The notes beneath the pieces were generated by a model. That model saw only the letters and a list, made by a program, of their open reading frames with translations. It did no database searches and was not told the DNA's origin. The position numbers were made by a program, and so were the translations under genes. Source: Paenibacillus pini JCM 16418 (GTDB taxonomy: Bacteria > Bacillota > Bacilli > Paenibacillales > Paenibacillaceae). From it: a DNA stretch of 64,000 nucleotides. The stretch is taken from assembly GCF_000576305.1 (NCBI RefSeq), contig NZ_BAVZ01000011.1, positions 62,001 to 126,000 on the forward strand, given 5' to 3'. This document shows positions 36,395 through 46,012 of the stretch, one piece after another; position 1 is the first letter of the stretch; the number at the start of each line of letters is the position of its first letter.

Positions 36395-37394
36395 AGGATT
36401 CTTGCGATGGGCTTATACGCTTTCTATAACCAGCGTACATGAAGAAACCATTCCTTGGTATTACAGCAATTTTATACAGTTGTCCTGCACCACAAAATTT
36501 CTGGAGGATGGTAGACAGTACTTTTTGGATTTCTTCCGAGGTACGCCAAACGAATTGAATTTCAACAATCCGTTTCTTCTCACCTGTTCGGTCAATTATT
36601 CAATTCTGAATAATTTGGCATTAGAAGCTTGGGCAACATTTTTCGCGGATCAGATCCGCAGCAATTATTATTGCATCGTATTTGTGGACGAATCCAAATT
36701 ATCACCTTCGGCCTTCTATCAGAAAGATCCATTTCCACATCATCTTTTTCTATATGGTTTCAACTGGGACGAAAGTATCTTCTATGCCTCCATGTTCGAC
36801 CATATGGGAATATACCGAAATATGGAGATTTCGTTTCAGGAGTTTCAGGATGCCATCCTGTCCATGAGACAGCTTTTGAAGGAAAACCTTACGTCCGATC
36901 ACCACACCTATTTTTACAAGTACGAACCACATTCTCCTTATCCTTTCGATAAGACGTCTGTCATTGACCAGCTACGCGACTACCTTAATGGGGAGACCCA
37001 CTTAAACCGGATCAATTATAATCCCGAAGAGGAAGCTTACGGTGTCAAGATATATGACTATCTACAAATGTACTATGATGCCGTAGAGAACAACGATTCC
37101 CGGTTAGGGGACCGCAACGATGTGAGGCACCTTCATGTCCTCTGGGAGCATAAGAAAATGATGAGCGAGCGAATTGGATATTTGGTAGAGAAGGGAATAA
37201 TCCCATATGACGAAGAGCTGGTGGAAGGCTATAAGGATGTGACCAAAAGAGCAATGAAACTGAGGGATCGTTACATTCGTCATAAAATCCGCGAAGATAA
37301 GGAAATCTTTGAATGGCTGAGGCTTCGTATCAATCAATTCCGGGAGGAAGAGCCTGTTCTATTGAAAAAATTGATTACACTGCTTAAAGGTTGA
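36354..37394 (+). CDS. Hypothetical protein with a C39-peptidase/BtrH-like N-terminal fold
   Basis: A 346-residue cytosolic protein. NYSILNNLALEAWATFFAD and the later HHLFLYGFNWDESIFYASMF, GIYRNMEISFQEFQDAI match the layout of C39-like papain-fold domains such as BtrH_N, found in natural-product gene clusters, where HxLxLYGY is the catalytic-His strand. An obvious catalytic Cys at the expected N-terminal helix is not apparent (Ser in NYSILNN), so it may be inactive or an acyl-transfer scaffold. The C-terminal third is highly charged and helical. AAGGAGGAG precedes the start inside the NagZ frame. Assignment is tentative. Confidence 0.7.
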   Translation: MNIIQLPVSNPPLKGFLRWAYTLSITSVHEETIPWYYSNFIQLSCTTKFLEDGRQYFLDFFRGTPNELNFNNPFLLTCSVNYSILNNLALEAWATFFADQIRSNYYCIVFVDESKLSPSAFYQKDPFPHHLFLYGFNWDESIFYASMFDHMGIYRNMEISFQEFQDAILSMRQLLKENLTSDHHTYFYKYEPHSPYPFDKTSVIDQLRDYLNGETHLNRINYNPEEEAYGVKIYDYLQMYYDAVENNDSRLGDRNDVRHLHVLWEHKKMMSERIGYLVEKGIIPYDEELVEGYKDVTKRAMKLRDRYIRHKIREDKEIFEWLRLRINQFREEEPVLLKKLITLLKG

Positions 37395-37425
37395 AACTGT
37401 TAGAAGAAAAGTACATAAACGCTGT

Positions 37426-37456
37426 AAAGTCCGCATATATTGCGGGCTTTTTGTTT
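37426..37456 (+). terminator. Rho-independent terminator of the 33694-37394 operon
   Basis: AAAGTCCGCA pairs with TGCGGGCTTT (one T-G pair) around five bases and is followed by a T-rich tail. Confidence 0.85.
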
Positions 37457-37561
37457 TAATAGGTATCCATAATTACTCAAGTATTATATAATGCCGATAA
37501 CCTTTTTTTAATAAATAAGTAAGATCGTTACTACTCTATTAACTTCAACGGAGGTAAAGCT

Positions 37562-38113
37562 ATGTACAATCATGAAAAAAGAACTATAACTACCGCAAGA
37601 TTAATACTAAGACCTTTCAATTTATCCGATGCACAACAGGTCTCTGAACACTGCAATAATTACAATGTATACAAAAGTACATTGACTCTACCTTATCCAT
37701 ATCCCATCGATGCTGCAATATCTTGGATTCAAACACATGAAGATAATTTCAATGACAATACATCATATGAGTTTGCTATTACCGATAAACTTACTCAAGA
37801 GCTTTATGGAGCTATAGGACTGTCAAATAACCAAAAACACCGAAATGGTGAACTAGGATATTGGATAGGTGAGGAATATTGGGGGAAAGGATATGCAACT
37901 GAAGCAACACAAGCGCTTATTAAGTTTGCTTTTTCTATCATGGATTACCACAAAGTATACGCCAGATATTTTGCTTCAAATCTCGGATCGGGAAGGGTTA
38001 TGCAAAAATCCGGGATGGTACAAGAAGGTGTATTAACAAAGCATATCTATAAGGAAAATCAATTTGTAGACCTAATTCATTATGGAATATTAAGCAATAA
38101 CTATTCGGGGTGA
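37562..38113 (+). CDS. GNAT-family N-acetyltransferase (RimJ/RimL type)
   Basis: A 183-residue acetyltransferase using acetyl-CoA. TARLILRPFNLSDAQQV is the usual RimJ/RimL start; GELGYWIGEEYWGKGYATEA contains the acetyl-CoA pyrophosphate loop, and ARYFASNLGSGRVMQKSGM is motif B. GGAGGTAAAG precedes the ATG. Homologues acetylate ribosomal proteins or other amines; the target is not evident. It stands alone. Confidence 0.92.
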   Translation: MYNHEKRTITTARLILRPFNLSDAQQVSEHCNNYNVYKSTLTLPYPYPIDAAISWIQTHEDNFNDNTSYEFAITDKLTQELYGAIGLSNNQKHRNGELGYWIGEEYWGKGYATEATQALIKFAFSIMDYHKVYARYFASNLGSGRVMQKSGMVQEGVLTKHIYKENQFVDLIHYGILSNNYSG

Positions 38114-38608
38114 TAGACTACATTTTTGATAAGAAATGACTGGCTGAAGATTTTACTTGCACTATAATCAAGGTTTGCTGTTCAGCTTATAAAGTAGGTT
38201 TTTATCCAGACCCGGCAATTGCTAGGCCAAGCGGACACACCTGATATCTACAGTAGTAACGAGAGGTTTTGCTGAATTTTTTTGGATTGTATAACTTCTC
38301 TAGACATCGGACAACCGCTTATTTCGATTGGTTTCACTGTAAAAAGAAATAGATCGAGCATTAGAAAATTTGAATAGATATTTATAGCCCCCCTCATCCT
38401 CCGGATGGGGGTATTTGTATATTCCTTATTAGAATCAAAATAAATCAGATCCAGTGTCATATTACCGTCAACAAATGTCGAAGATTATGAAGATATAGAC
38501 TGACTTCTATCCTTAATTCATATAAGAAAATAAAATATGTGCAACCAAAACACTTCTTTTCCTACTTTATAAGTGAAGGCCATAATCAAACTGAACGGAA
38601 GTGATGGA
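38114..38608. other. Gene-free stretch with a terminator-like hairpin
   Basis: AT-rich and without a credible gene. CCCCCTCATCC and GGATGGGGG near 38389-38415 form a hairpin with a two-base bulge, followed by a weak T run. Open frames on either strand have no ribosome binding site. Confidence 0.45.
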
Positions 38609-38820
38609 GTGGAAGATCAAGAAATCATATTATTCCCGAATTAAAAGTCGTATCTATGGGAGAGGAATATTATCAATTACCTAAATCTTTTTTTAAACAG
38701 AATGGCGATTTATTTGCTGGACTTAAAGAAGAAGCACTACCGTTTTTCTGAGTGAATGATTTCAGAGACTACATTAGAAGATTTATTTGGCTAACTCTAT
38801 TCCATGCATATTTTTTTGGT
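38609..38820 (+). pseudogene. Remnant of a small unrecognised gene
   Basis: A GTG-led frame at 38609 (VEDQEIILFP) stops at 38642, but adding one base near 38637 joins it to ELKVVSMGEEYYQLP and KSFFKQNGDLFAGLKEEAL, which ends at TGA 38749. The same frame then continues VNDFRDYIRRFIWLTLFH, as if that TGA were once TGG. The composition is protein-like, and the lesions (one indel, one stop) suggest decay or sequence errors. I do not recognise the family. Confidence 0.35.
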
Positions 38821-38880
38821 TAGTTTACAAAACTAAAATGTAATCAAAAGTACTTAATCAACAGGAAAGGAGTTGCTTAC

Positions 38881-39159
38881 TTGGCTAAACACTCAGATAC
38901 AAGTTGGAAACTAGAGCATCCAAGCACTTTGTTAAGAAATTCTGTCCAAAAGGCAAATCATGCGGTAAAGCAAGTATTGTCACATCCGGAGGAGCAAGTC
39001 ATAGAGCAAGCTTACAATGCATTATCTCATGCAGAAAATGCACTTGTTAATGCAGAGCAGCTCCATGAGAATATGGATACTGTGCAGCAAGATCGAGAGC
39101 AGTTAGAGCTGATGAAGCAACAATTACACAATGCTCAAGAGATTGTGAAAGATCGATAA
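38881..39159 (+). CDS. Small helical, coiled-coil-like protein of unknown function
   Basis: A 92-residue hydrophilic protein starting with TTG, preceded by AAAGGAG at eight bases. It is almost entirely helical with heptad-like spacing (AYNALSHAENALVNAEQLHE, then LELMKQQLHNAQEIV) and rich in Gln, His and Ala. No membrane or signal sequence. Small proteins of this type in sporeformers are often of sporulation or stress regulons, but nothing specific is seen here. A strong terminator follows. Confidence 0.7.
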   Translation: MAKHSDTSWKLEHPSTLLRNSVQKANHAVKQVLSHPEEQVIEQAYNALSHAENALVNAEQLHENMDTVQQDREQLELMKQQLHNAQEIVKDR

Positions 39160-39225
39160 TAGTGGTCCATAAGAACGGCAAATACCTTTTTAAAGCTGAA
39201 TAGTCTATCCCTGTTATGTCACGAC

Positions 39226-39262
39226 AAACCGTGCTGAGTTCAGTCAGCACGGTTTACTTTTT
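39226..39262 (+). terminator. Rho-independent terminator after the small helical protein
   Basis: AAACCGTGCTGA pairs perfectly with TCAGCACGGTTT around GTTCAG-type loop bases and is followed by ACTTTTT. Confidence 0.88.
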
Positions 39263-39373
39263 AGACGGATATTCTGGGTGATATTCTATCTAAAAGCGGC
39301 AAAGTGAATTATAAAGAGAACATTTGAACATTGAACAGGATGGAAGTTCAAAGTATTGTCGCCAGTTGTGAGC

Positions 39374-41216
39374 TTAACAATAAAAAATGGGATTAGGGAT
39401 TTCCACGTAAAGCGGCGTTTCGCCACACTGATGAAAACGGCTAAGCAAATTAGCTTTGGCTGGAAGGCTTTCTGCTGTCAGCAGGTCTCGAATCACTTCT
39501 TCCATGTGTGAAGACTTCACCGATATTTGCCCAAGCTCTTCTAACGTATTTCTCACCACTCTCCAATAAAGCTGCTCTTGTTGACCTGTATAGAAGGCGA
39601 GTCGCTGTATCAGATGACTAAGGTGATTCACAAAAAAATAGTATTTTAATCGATAGCGTGCTTCCTCTTCGGTATACAACACAGGGCTATCTTCTTCAAG
39701 AATCGTTCCGACCCATCCTTGCTTCCTCGCAAAAGACCGATTAACACTGATACCCTCCAGATCCCTAATTACAAAAGCTGAAGGCATTCCATTCTCAAGA
39801 CTTAACATTGAATTCTGGACATGCGCTTCCAAACTAATGCCACTGTCGACATACAATTGCAAAATAGGAGTCATGGATAGATCTAGATATTGACGAAGCC
39901 ATACATACCAATCTGGTTGTATCCATGATTCTTCAGCGCCGTTGGTCGAAAGAGAACTTTCATGCACAGCTCGAAACAATAGTGGTAACGATTCTCCTGG
40001 AAGAACTTCTAGGAGAGAGGCTACAACAAAAGGAGGACTCTTCGTTGAATGACATGATTCAGTGGCTTCACGTAAGATCATGGAGAATCCAGCAGTCAAC
40101 GCACCTTGTATGGATTTGTTTGCTTCGGGCAGCTTCAGCGTCCGATATCCTTTTTCTAGCAAAATTTGAAGTGAATTTATAGTTTGGCGGCTTTGAACAG
40201 TCTGTACAATCCTTGAAGCATCCAGTGTGCGTAGCAGTTGCTCCTCACTGTTCTCACGAATAAAGTTCGTTATACGAATGTGGAGGGATAGCTTGTAGAA
40301 ACAGCACTCCTTCGGATTCCAGACCGTTCGAACTGACGAGGTAGGATATACCAAAGGACCCGTAGAACCAAGGTCAAATAATAATTTCTGGTGCAACAAA
40401 TCCTTAACAGGATCAAGTGTTTTCAAATAAGCCGCTTGCCAAGGATGGCATGGAAGTATTATGTAATCACTAAATTCAGCTTGGAGTGTAGAACGGGCTG
40501 CTTCGATCATTTCTTCGGGAACCCAGGATGCTTTAATACCCTCATCATCCGGATCGAGCCAATCTTCATAGACATATTGTGGCGCTACGGCAAAGCAGCT
40601 GAGAGGGAAGCTACGCCAAATTCCGGGGAATAGGCTGATGAATCGGAAACACTGAACCCAACAAGACTTTTGGGAGTTGGATGAAAAGGGTGACCACAGA
40701 GCAGCACTTGTTCCAAGTATATAAAATCCAAAACTGCAGGAGGTTTAGCATTCAGTGCATACTCAAGATACGAGGTCAAATGCTGTAGACTGTTGTAAAC
40801 CATCTGTTCAAATTCAATTCTTTTCAAGGCTCTAATCTCAGCGTTGGGTTCAAGGAATGAAATCTCCTCAAGCAACATCGTCGTAATTTGTTCAAAAGAT
40901 AGTGTTCTCCATTGCTCTGGCTGCCCTAGTACAATTTCTGATGTGTATAGTGTATCTCCATAAACATGATGGCCAGCAGACGAACGATGAAGCAAGCTTC
41001 CGTATATTGTTTGACTCGTACGTGGCAGCATAATAGCAACTGAAATATCAGCCGAGTGGCGTGTTGAACAAAAGGGTCGTGCTGTCCCGTCTCTCGAAGA
41101 TATGCGTTTAACATTCGGCTTAACATCTCATGTCGGCCAAGCACTACCGCAGAGGGAGTGGAAGGTATTTCCATGTTCCGTTCCGATCGGTCAATAATGA
41201 TATTGTCTTGGGTCAT
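39374..41216 (-). pseudogene. NIS siderophore synthetase (IucA/IucC family), two frameshifts
   Basis: NRPS-independent siderophore synthetases join carboxylates to amines with ATP. The frame opens at 41216 (GGAAG upstream), breaks near 41049 and again near 40605, and ends at 39374. Restoring one base at each point gives about 614 residues, the family norm. Visible parts are the CGHPFHPTPKSLVGFS motif (family: GHPxHPxxKxRxGf), YSPEFGV, the LPCHPWQ block, a QSxR-like SVRTVWN, and the closing EIPNPI. The C-terminal IucC-specific FhuF-like half is complete. It follows the exporter gene behind a Fur box. Which of the three condensations it performs (SbnC, E or F role) cannot be told here. Confidence 0.88.
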
Positions 41217-41240
41217 CTATATCTTCCTTTCATATTCAAT

Positions 41241-42474
41241 TTATTGAAGTGGCAGTTGTACGGGAGATTGTGATTCAAAAACGGTTGGACGGCGTACCAA
41301 CAAAGAAGCGGCAACCATCACTGCACCCATGACTAGAAATACGGCCGGTATTCCAAACTCCGCCAACCCATACCCCTATAGACGGACCCGTAATCTGCCC
41401 TGCCATTAATATGCTGTTTGTCGCTCCTATTCGAACACCCCTATCCTGATCTGTCGAGGATTTCAGTACGTTTAGCATAACCGTCTGCAATAGAGCACTG
41501 TAGAAGAACCCTTGAAGAAAACGTATGATCATCAAACCTAACACACCAATAGGTAGCGTATGCGCAAGTAGACATAACCCACATAACATGCCAGCCAAGC
41601 GTAGATTGCGCACAGGAGAATAACGATCGTTTCTCTTGCCCCACCAGGATGATCCTACGAGCTCCCCTACGGATGACATTGCGAGTAGTACACCCACCGT
41701 AAGTGCTGCTACCTTCGATGAAGGAATTAATTCCCGGATATAGGGGGTGAACATCGTAAATGTAGAAAAATCAACAAGTTTGAAAAGAACACCTGCAATA
41801 ATTAATCGTCGGGCAAGGGGGTGCGAAACAAGTGAAACGAAGGCATGAATAATTCCAGTGTTATGATTGTCGGTTATAGCTGGTTGTCTATATGAATTCT
41901 TTGCTCCTGTCAGTACAAAAGCAGCAAGCATCGCAAAACTCATGGTCAACGAAGCTGTGATGAATAATAAGGAGCTACTTCCCCATGTATTCACACATAT
42001 ACTCCCAAGCAGGGGACCTACCAGCAGCCCAGCGGCTGAAGCTCGCTCGAGCTGTCCCAAAGCAGCTCCTTGTTGTTTATTGGGTGCATGTGTTCCGATA
42101 AATGCACTACTTGCATCGGAAATACCTCCGAAGGCACCCTGACATAGACGAAACAGAACAAATTCAAATGGTGTCTGTGCCAATCCCATGAAAAGCATGC
42201 TGATGGCTAACCCAATCAAGGATCGTACGACCATCCACTTTCTGCTCCATCGATCACCAATTTTTCCCCATAGAGGAGTGAAAAGGGCATAGGACAAGGC
42301 AGGTGCAGACATGGATAGGCCTGTCCACATGAGGACTTCTTTTGTCGTCCCAGCGTTGAGATGCTCCATGTAGTATGGGATAAAAGGGCTGATTCCTGTC
42401 AGCCCAGCACTGGATAGAAAACGAGCACCCCAGAGTATGCGGACACTTTGTTTCCATTCCGTTGGAGGCATCAT
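41241..42474 (-). pseudogene. MFS siderophore exporter (SbnD-like), frameshifted near the C-terminus
   Basis: A 12-helix major facilitator transporter. The family A-loop motif is GKIGDRWSRKWMVV, and GARFLSSAGLTGISPFIPYY starts helix 1. The frame as read ends at 41275 with an un-membrane-like tail, but shifting frame at about 41375 gives FGIPAVFLVMGAVMVAASLL, a proper last helix, and a stop at 41241. One extra or two missing bases in GGGGTATGGG explain it. Position beside NIS synthetase genes and divergence from sbnA match SbnD, the staphyloferrin B exporter. It starts at an ATG pair at 42474 under a Fur box. Confidence 0.87.
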
Positions 42475-42524
42475 ACTGTCACTTCACCTACCTTAAATTT
42501 GGAAATACTAACCAATTGCAGTTC

Positions 42525-42553
42525 AGATTATCAAGAATGATTCTCATTGTCAA
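42525..42553 (-). promoter_or_regulatory. Promoter and Fur box for the exporter-NIS synthetase transcript
   Basis: On the minus strand, TTGACA (42548-42553), 17 bases and TAATCT (42525-42530) form a promoter. A Fur box TGATTCTCATTGTCA (plus strand 42538-42552) matches the 7-1-7 consensus at 12 of 14 defined positions and covers the -35 and spacer. Confidence 0.7.
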
Positions 42554-42590
42554 TCATAATTTATTTTACAAAAAATTACTAAAAAAGGTG

Positions 42591-42658
42591 TTGACAGGGA
42601 AAAGAAGGAGTTTCATAATAGGCCCTGTGTCCATTCATGAAAATGATAATCATTATCA
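42591..42658 (+). promoter_or_regulatory. Promoter and perfect Fur box for the sbnA operon
   Basis: TTGACA (42591-42596), 17 bases and CATAAT (42614-42619) make a strong sigma-A promoter. A perfect 7-1-7 Fur box TGATAATCATTATCA lies at 42644-42658, just past the expected transcription start and 48 bases before sbnA. Confidence 0.88.
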
Positions 42659-42706
42659 ATTAAGTGAATTGTGATACCAATAACTTTGGAAAGATGGTGA
42701 AAACTC

Positions 42707-43714
42707 ATGGAACGAAGTGGCCTGCAATTTAAAGATCAATCGCTAAAAATTGCGGACTCTATTATCGATTGTATCGGTCAGACACCATTGGTACGTTTGA
42801 ATTCTCTGTTCGAATCTTCGGGAGCTTCCGTCTATGCCAAGCTGGAGATGATGAACCCAGGGGGCAGCATGAAAGATCGGCCTGCGCGTTATATTATCGA
42901 GCAGTGTCTGCGAGACGGAACGATCAACATACATACCCATCTCATTGAAAGCACGTCCGGAAATTTGGGGATTGGTCTTGCACTTACTGCAAAAAAATAC
43001 GGTCTAAAGTTCACATGTGTTGTTGATCCGAAAATTACAACGACGAATTTGAGAATGATTACCTGTCTTGGGGCAAATGTTGATATGGTAACTGAACCGG
43101 ACGAATACGGCAGTTATTTGCAATCCCGCATTCGCAGAGTCAAAGAGTTGGTAAGCATGGATGCTGCCGCATACTGGATTAATCAATATGCAAACCCACT
43201 AAACTGGCAAGCACATTATCATGGAGCAGGGGAAGAAATTGTTCAGCAGATGGAGGGACAGATAGATGTGCTTGTATGTGCGGTGAGCACCACAGGTAGC
43301 ATTCTGGGCATATCCCGAAGAGTGAAAGAGGCAAATCCACATGCACGTATCGTAGCTGTTGATGCCGTGGGGTCTATTATTTTCGGAACACCATCCTCCC
43401 AAAGAGAGCTGCCAGGCATTGGAGCAAACCGGGTACCGGAATTATTTAGTCCAAACGAAATTGATCAGGTCATTCATGTCGATGATCGCGAATCTGTACT
43501 TGGATGTCAAAAATTGCTGGAACGAGAAGGGATTTTTGCTGGCGGATCATCTGGCTCACTAGTTGCTGCATTAGAGAAACTTGTTCCTACTTTGCCTCCT
43601 TCAGCTAAGGTGGTTACTGTTTTTGCTGATCGAGGAGAACGTTATCTCGATAGTGTATATGATGAGCGTTGGGTTAATCAATTACCACCAACTCAAACGA
43701 AATCCACAATATAA
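42707..43714 (+). CDS. sbnA: 2,3-diaminopropionate synthesis enzyme SbnA
   Basis: A 335-residue PLP enzyme of the cysteine synthase fold. In staphyloferrin B synthesis SbnA joins O-phospho-L-serine and L-glutamate to N-(1-amino-1-carboxyethyl)-glutamate, the precursor of L-2,3-diaminopropionate. IGQTPLVRLNSLF, the PLP lysine in PGGSMKDRPARYII, the substrate loop ESTSGNLGIGLAL and the glycine-rich phosphate loop VSTTGSILG are all intact. Distinction from CysK rests on the MKDRPA form of the lysine motif, the long N-terminus and adjacency to sbnB and sbnH. First gene of the Fur-controlled plus-strand operon. Confidence 0.93.
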   Translation: MERSGLQFKDQSLKIADSIIDCIGQTPLVRLNSLFESSGASVYAKLEMMNPGGSMKDRPARYIIEQCLRDGTINIHTHLIESTSGNLGIGLALTAKKYGLKFTCVVDPKITTTNLRMITCLGANVDMVTEPDEYGSYLQSRIRRVKELVSMDAAAYWINQYANPLNWQAHYHGAGEEIVQQMEGQIDVLVCAVSTTGSILGISRRVKEANPHARIVAVDAVGSIIFGTPSSQRELPGIGANRVPELFSPNEIDQVIHVDDRESVLGCQKLLEREGIFAGGSSGSLVAALEKLVPTLPPSAKVVTVFADRGERYLDSVYDERWVNQLPPTQTKSTI

Positions 43715-43738
43715 TCTATTTCAGAGGAGTGAATAGTG

Positions 43739-44757
43739 ATGAGTACAATTCAGGAAAACAGTATTTTGTATTTGAGTAAACAGGATGTTATAGATCTAGG
43801 TGGGCTTAGTTCTGAACCTTATGTCAAGGCTGTAACCCGTGCGTTGATGCTCCACGCCAAGCACGATATTGTGCAACCGTTAAAGCCTTATCTACGGATA
43901 AACGAAGAAAACGGACATATTGCCGATCGCATTATTGCCATGCCTGCTTATGTGGGCGGTGATGTATCTATCAGTGGCTTGAAGTGGATCGGCAGCAAGC
44001 ACGATAATCCAGCAAAGCGTAATAAGGAGCGTGCGAGTGCATTAATCATTCTGAATGACCCAGAGAGCAATTATCCATTAGCTGTCATGGAAGGTAGCTT
44101 AATTAGCGGCATGCGTACAGCTGCGGTAACCGCCATCGGAGCAAAATACTTGGCCAAAGAATCATTTCGATCTGTCAGCATCATTGGCTGCGGAGTCATT
44201 GCAAAAATGCAAATTACTTCACTGTTGGAGCAATTTGATTCCATTCAAACGATTCAACTGTTTGATCTGAATATAGAAACAGCTCAACAGCTCGCTGCTC
44301 AAATTAGTGAACGTTTTAGTAAAGTAGAAGTACGGGTAGAAGACTCTTCTGAACAGGCAGTTCGAAAAGCCGAAGTATTAGTAACAGCAACGGTAGCCTC
44401 ATCCCCGCATATACCATTCGAATGGATTTCAAAGGAACGTTTGTTAGTAACATATCAATTATGGACCTGCATAAGGACGTATTCACTCAAGCAGACAAAG
44501 TAATCGTGGACGACTGGGACCAATCCAACCGTGAGAAAAAGATTATCAATCAGCTAGTGCTCGAAGGACAATTTTCGCGTGAACAGCTTCATGCGGAACT
44601 GGGAGAAATATTGATCGGCAGCAAGCCTGGGCGTGAACATGAGGATGAAATTATTGTTTTGAATCCAATGGGGATGGCTATCGAGGATATATCAAGCGCA
44701 GCTGAGATGTACTCCAGAGCCGTAGAACAAGGAAAAGGAACACGCCTATGTCTTTAG
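43739..44757 (+). pseudogene. sbnB: N-carboxyethyl-glutamate dehydrogenase SbnB, frameshifted
   Basis: SbnB, of the ornithine cyclodeaminase/mu-crystallin family, oxidises the SbnA product with NAD to give L-2,3-diaminopropionate and 2-oxoglutarate, both building blocks of staphyloferrin B. The first frame has ILYLSKQDVIDLGG, the GLKWIGSKHDNPAK substrate site, MEGSLISGMRTAAVTAIGAK and the NAD motif VSIIGCGVIAK. It breaks at about 44434, where AAAGGAACG lacks one G; the next frame continues GTFVSNISIMDLHKDVF and ends at 44757, giving about 339 residues. The ATG at 43739 (GAGGAG upstream) is preferred over GTG at 43736. The end overlaps sbnH. Confidence 0.9.
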
Positions 44758-45974
44758 AATCTAGCACTAGCTATACATTGGAGGTAGCAAGAGTTCGGGA
44801 ATACATTCAGGAAATGAAAGAGCTGCAGAATGAACCCATATGCGCTTACATCCGTGACTTGCGTGCCCTAGTGGCGCATGTTCGTCAGCGCGTACAATCC
44901 ATGCCGGGTTCCAGTAAATTGTTCTATGCAATTAAAGCCAACTCGGAGGAGCACGTACTTCAGGCTCTAGCTCCCATTGTTCATGGCTTTGAAGTAGCTT
45001 CTTTAGGCGAGATTGTGAAAGTGAGAAAAATTTCTGCGGACATTCCCATTTTATTTGGTGGACCTGGCAAGACAGAGGCTGAACTACTTGGCGCAATAGA
45101 ATATGGAGTACAGCTCATTCATGTAGAAAGCTTGCATGAACTAAATAAACTTAACGATATTGCGGAACAAAAAGGTGTCTGCGTGTCCGTTCTACTGCGA
45201 GTAAATCTAAGTGGACCATTTCCTCAGGCAACGCTAGCCATGGGTGGTCGACCGACCCAATTTGGAATCGACGAGTCATTGGTTCCGCAGGTAATGGAGC
45301 ATCTCAAAGATTACCCACATGTTCAGGTTGAAGGGTTTCATTTTCACTCACTCTCAAACAATCTCAATGCCATTTCGCACGTTAAACTTCTAAAGTATTA
45401 TTGCAAAATTGCAAACCAATGGTCAACAGAGTTTGGCCTTACTTTGCGGTATTTAAATGTCGGCGGTGGAATAGGTGTCAATTACTCCAATTTGGAAGAA
45501 CAGTTTGACTGGTCCATATTTGTAAATGGGCTAGCAACCTTGTTGACAAGTGAACTAAAATCATCAACCACAGTATTATTTGAATGCGGTCGTTATCTAA
45601 CAGCTTCAAGTGGTTACTATGCAACCGAAGTGCTAGACATCAAAACAAATCACGGTAAGACCTTTGTCATCGTGCGAGGCGGTACGCATCATTTTCGGCT
45701 GCCTGTTTCCTGGCAACACAGTCATCCGTTCGAAGTAGTTGAGGTGGAAGCTTGGCCACATTCCTATGACCGCCCTCAGGTAATGGAAAAGACAATTACT
45801 GTGGCCGGTCAATTATGTACTCCTAAAGATATCTTGGCAAGTGATGTTGCTGCATCAAGAGTTCGGGTCGGAGACATTTTACTTTTTCAATATGCGGGTG
45901 CGTATGGATGGGCGATCTCTCATCATGAGTTTTTAAGTCACCCACATCCTAAACATATTTATTTGGATCAATAA
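44748..45974 (+). CDS. sbnH: PLP-dependent decarboxylase SbnH
   Basis: A 408-residue fold-type III PLP decarboxylase. In staphyloferrin B synthesis SbnH decarboxylates the citryl-diaminopropionate intermediate. The PLP lysine is in LFYAIKANS, EVASLGEI and FHFHSLSNN follow in the barrel, the phosphate-binding glycines are in NVGGGIGVN, and the C-terminal domain provides CTPKD and FQYAGAYG. It differs from biosynthetic LysA in its long N-terminus and context. It overlaps sbnB by ten bases and precedes a NIS synthetase. Confidence 0.92.
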   Translation: MSLESSTSYTLEVARVREYIQEMKELQNEPICAYIRDLRALVAHVRQRVQSMPGSSKLFYAIKANSEEHVLQALAPIVHGFEVASLGEIVKVRKISADIPILFGGPGKTEAELLGAIEYGVQLIHVESLHELNKLNDIAEQKGVCVSVLLRVNLSGPFPQATLAMGGRPTQFGIDESLVPQVMEHLKDYPHVQVEGFHFHSLSNNLNAISHVKLLKYYCKIANQWSTEFGLTLRYLNVGGGIGVNYSNLEEQFDWSIFVNGLATLLTSELKSSTTVLFECGRYLTASSGYYATEVLDIKTNHGKTFVIVRGGTHHFRLPVSWQHSHPFEVVEVEAWPHSYDRPQVMEKTITVAGQLCTPKDILASDVAASRVRVGDILLFQYAGAYGWAISHHEFLSHPHPKHIYLDQ

Positions 45975-46012
45975 TTTACGAAATTGTTCCGCTGCATTCA
46001 AGGAGGTGTGAT

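Noticed and set aside
38248..38460. 70-codon minus-strand frame in the intergenic region
   Set aside because: No ribosome binding site; the peptide contains the translated C-rich hairpin and resembles no protein.
43739..44757. Housekeeping ornithine cyclodeaminase
   Set aside because: The sequence belongs to the family, but its position between sbnA and sbnH and its GLKWIGSKHDNPAK site fit SbnB.
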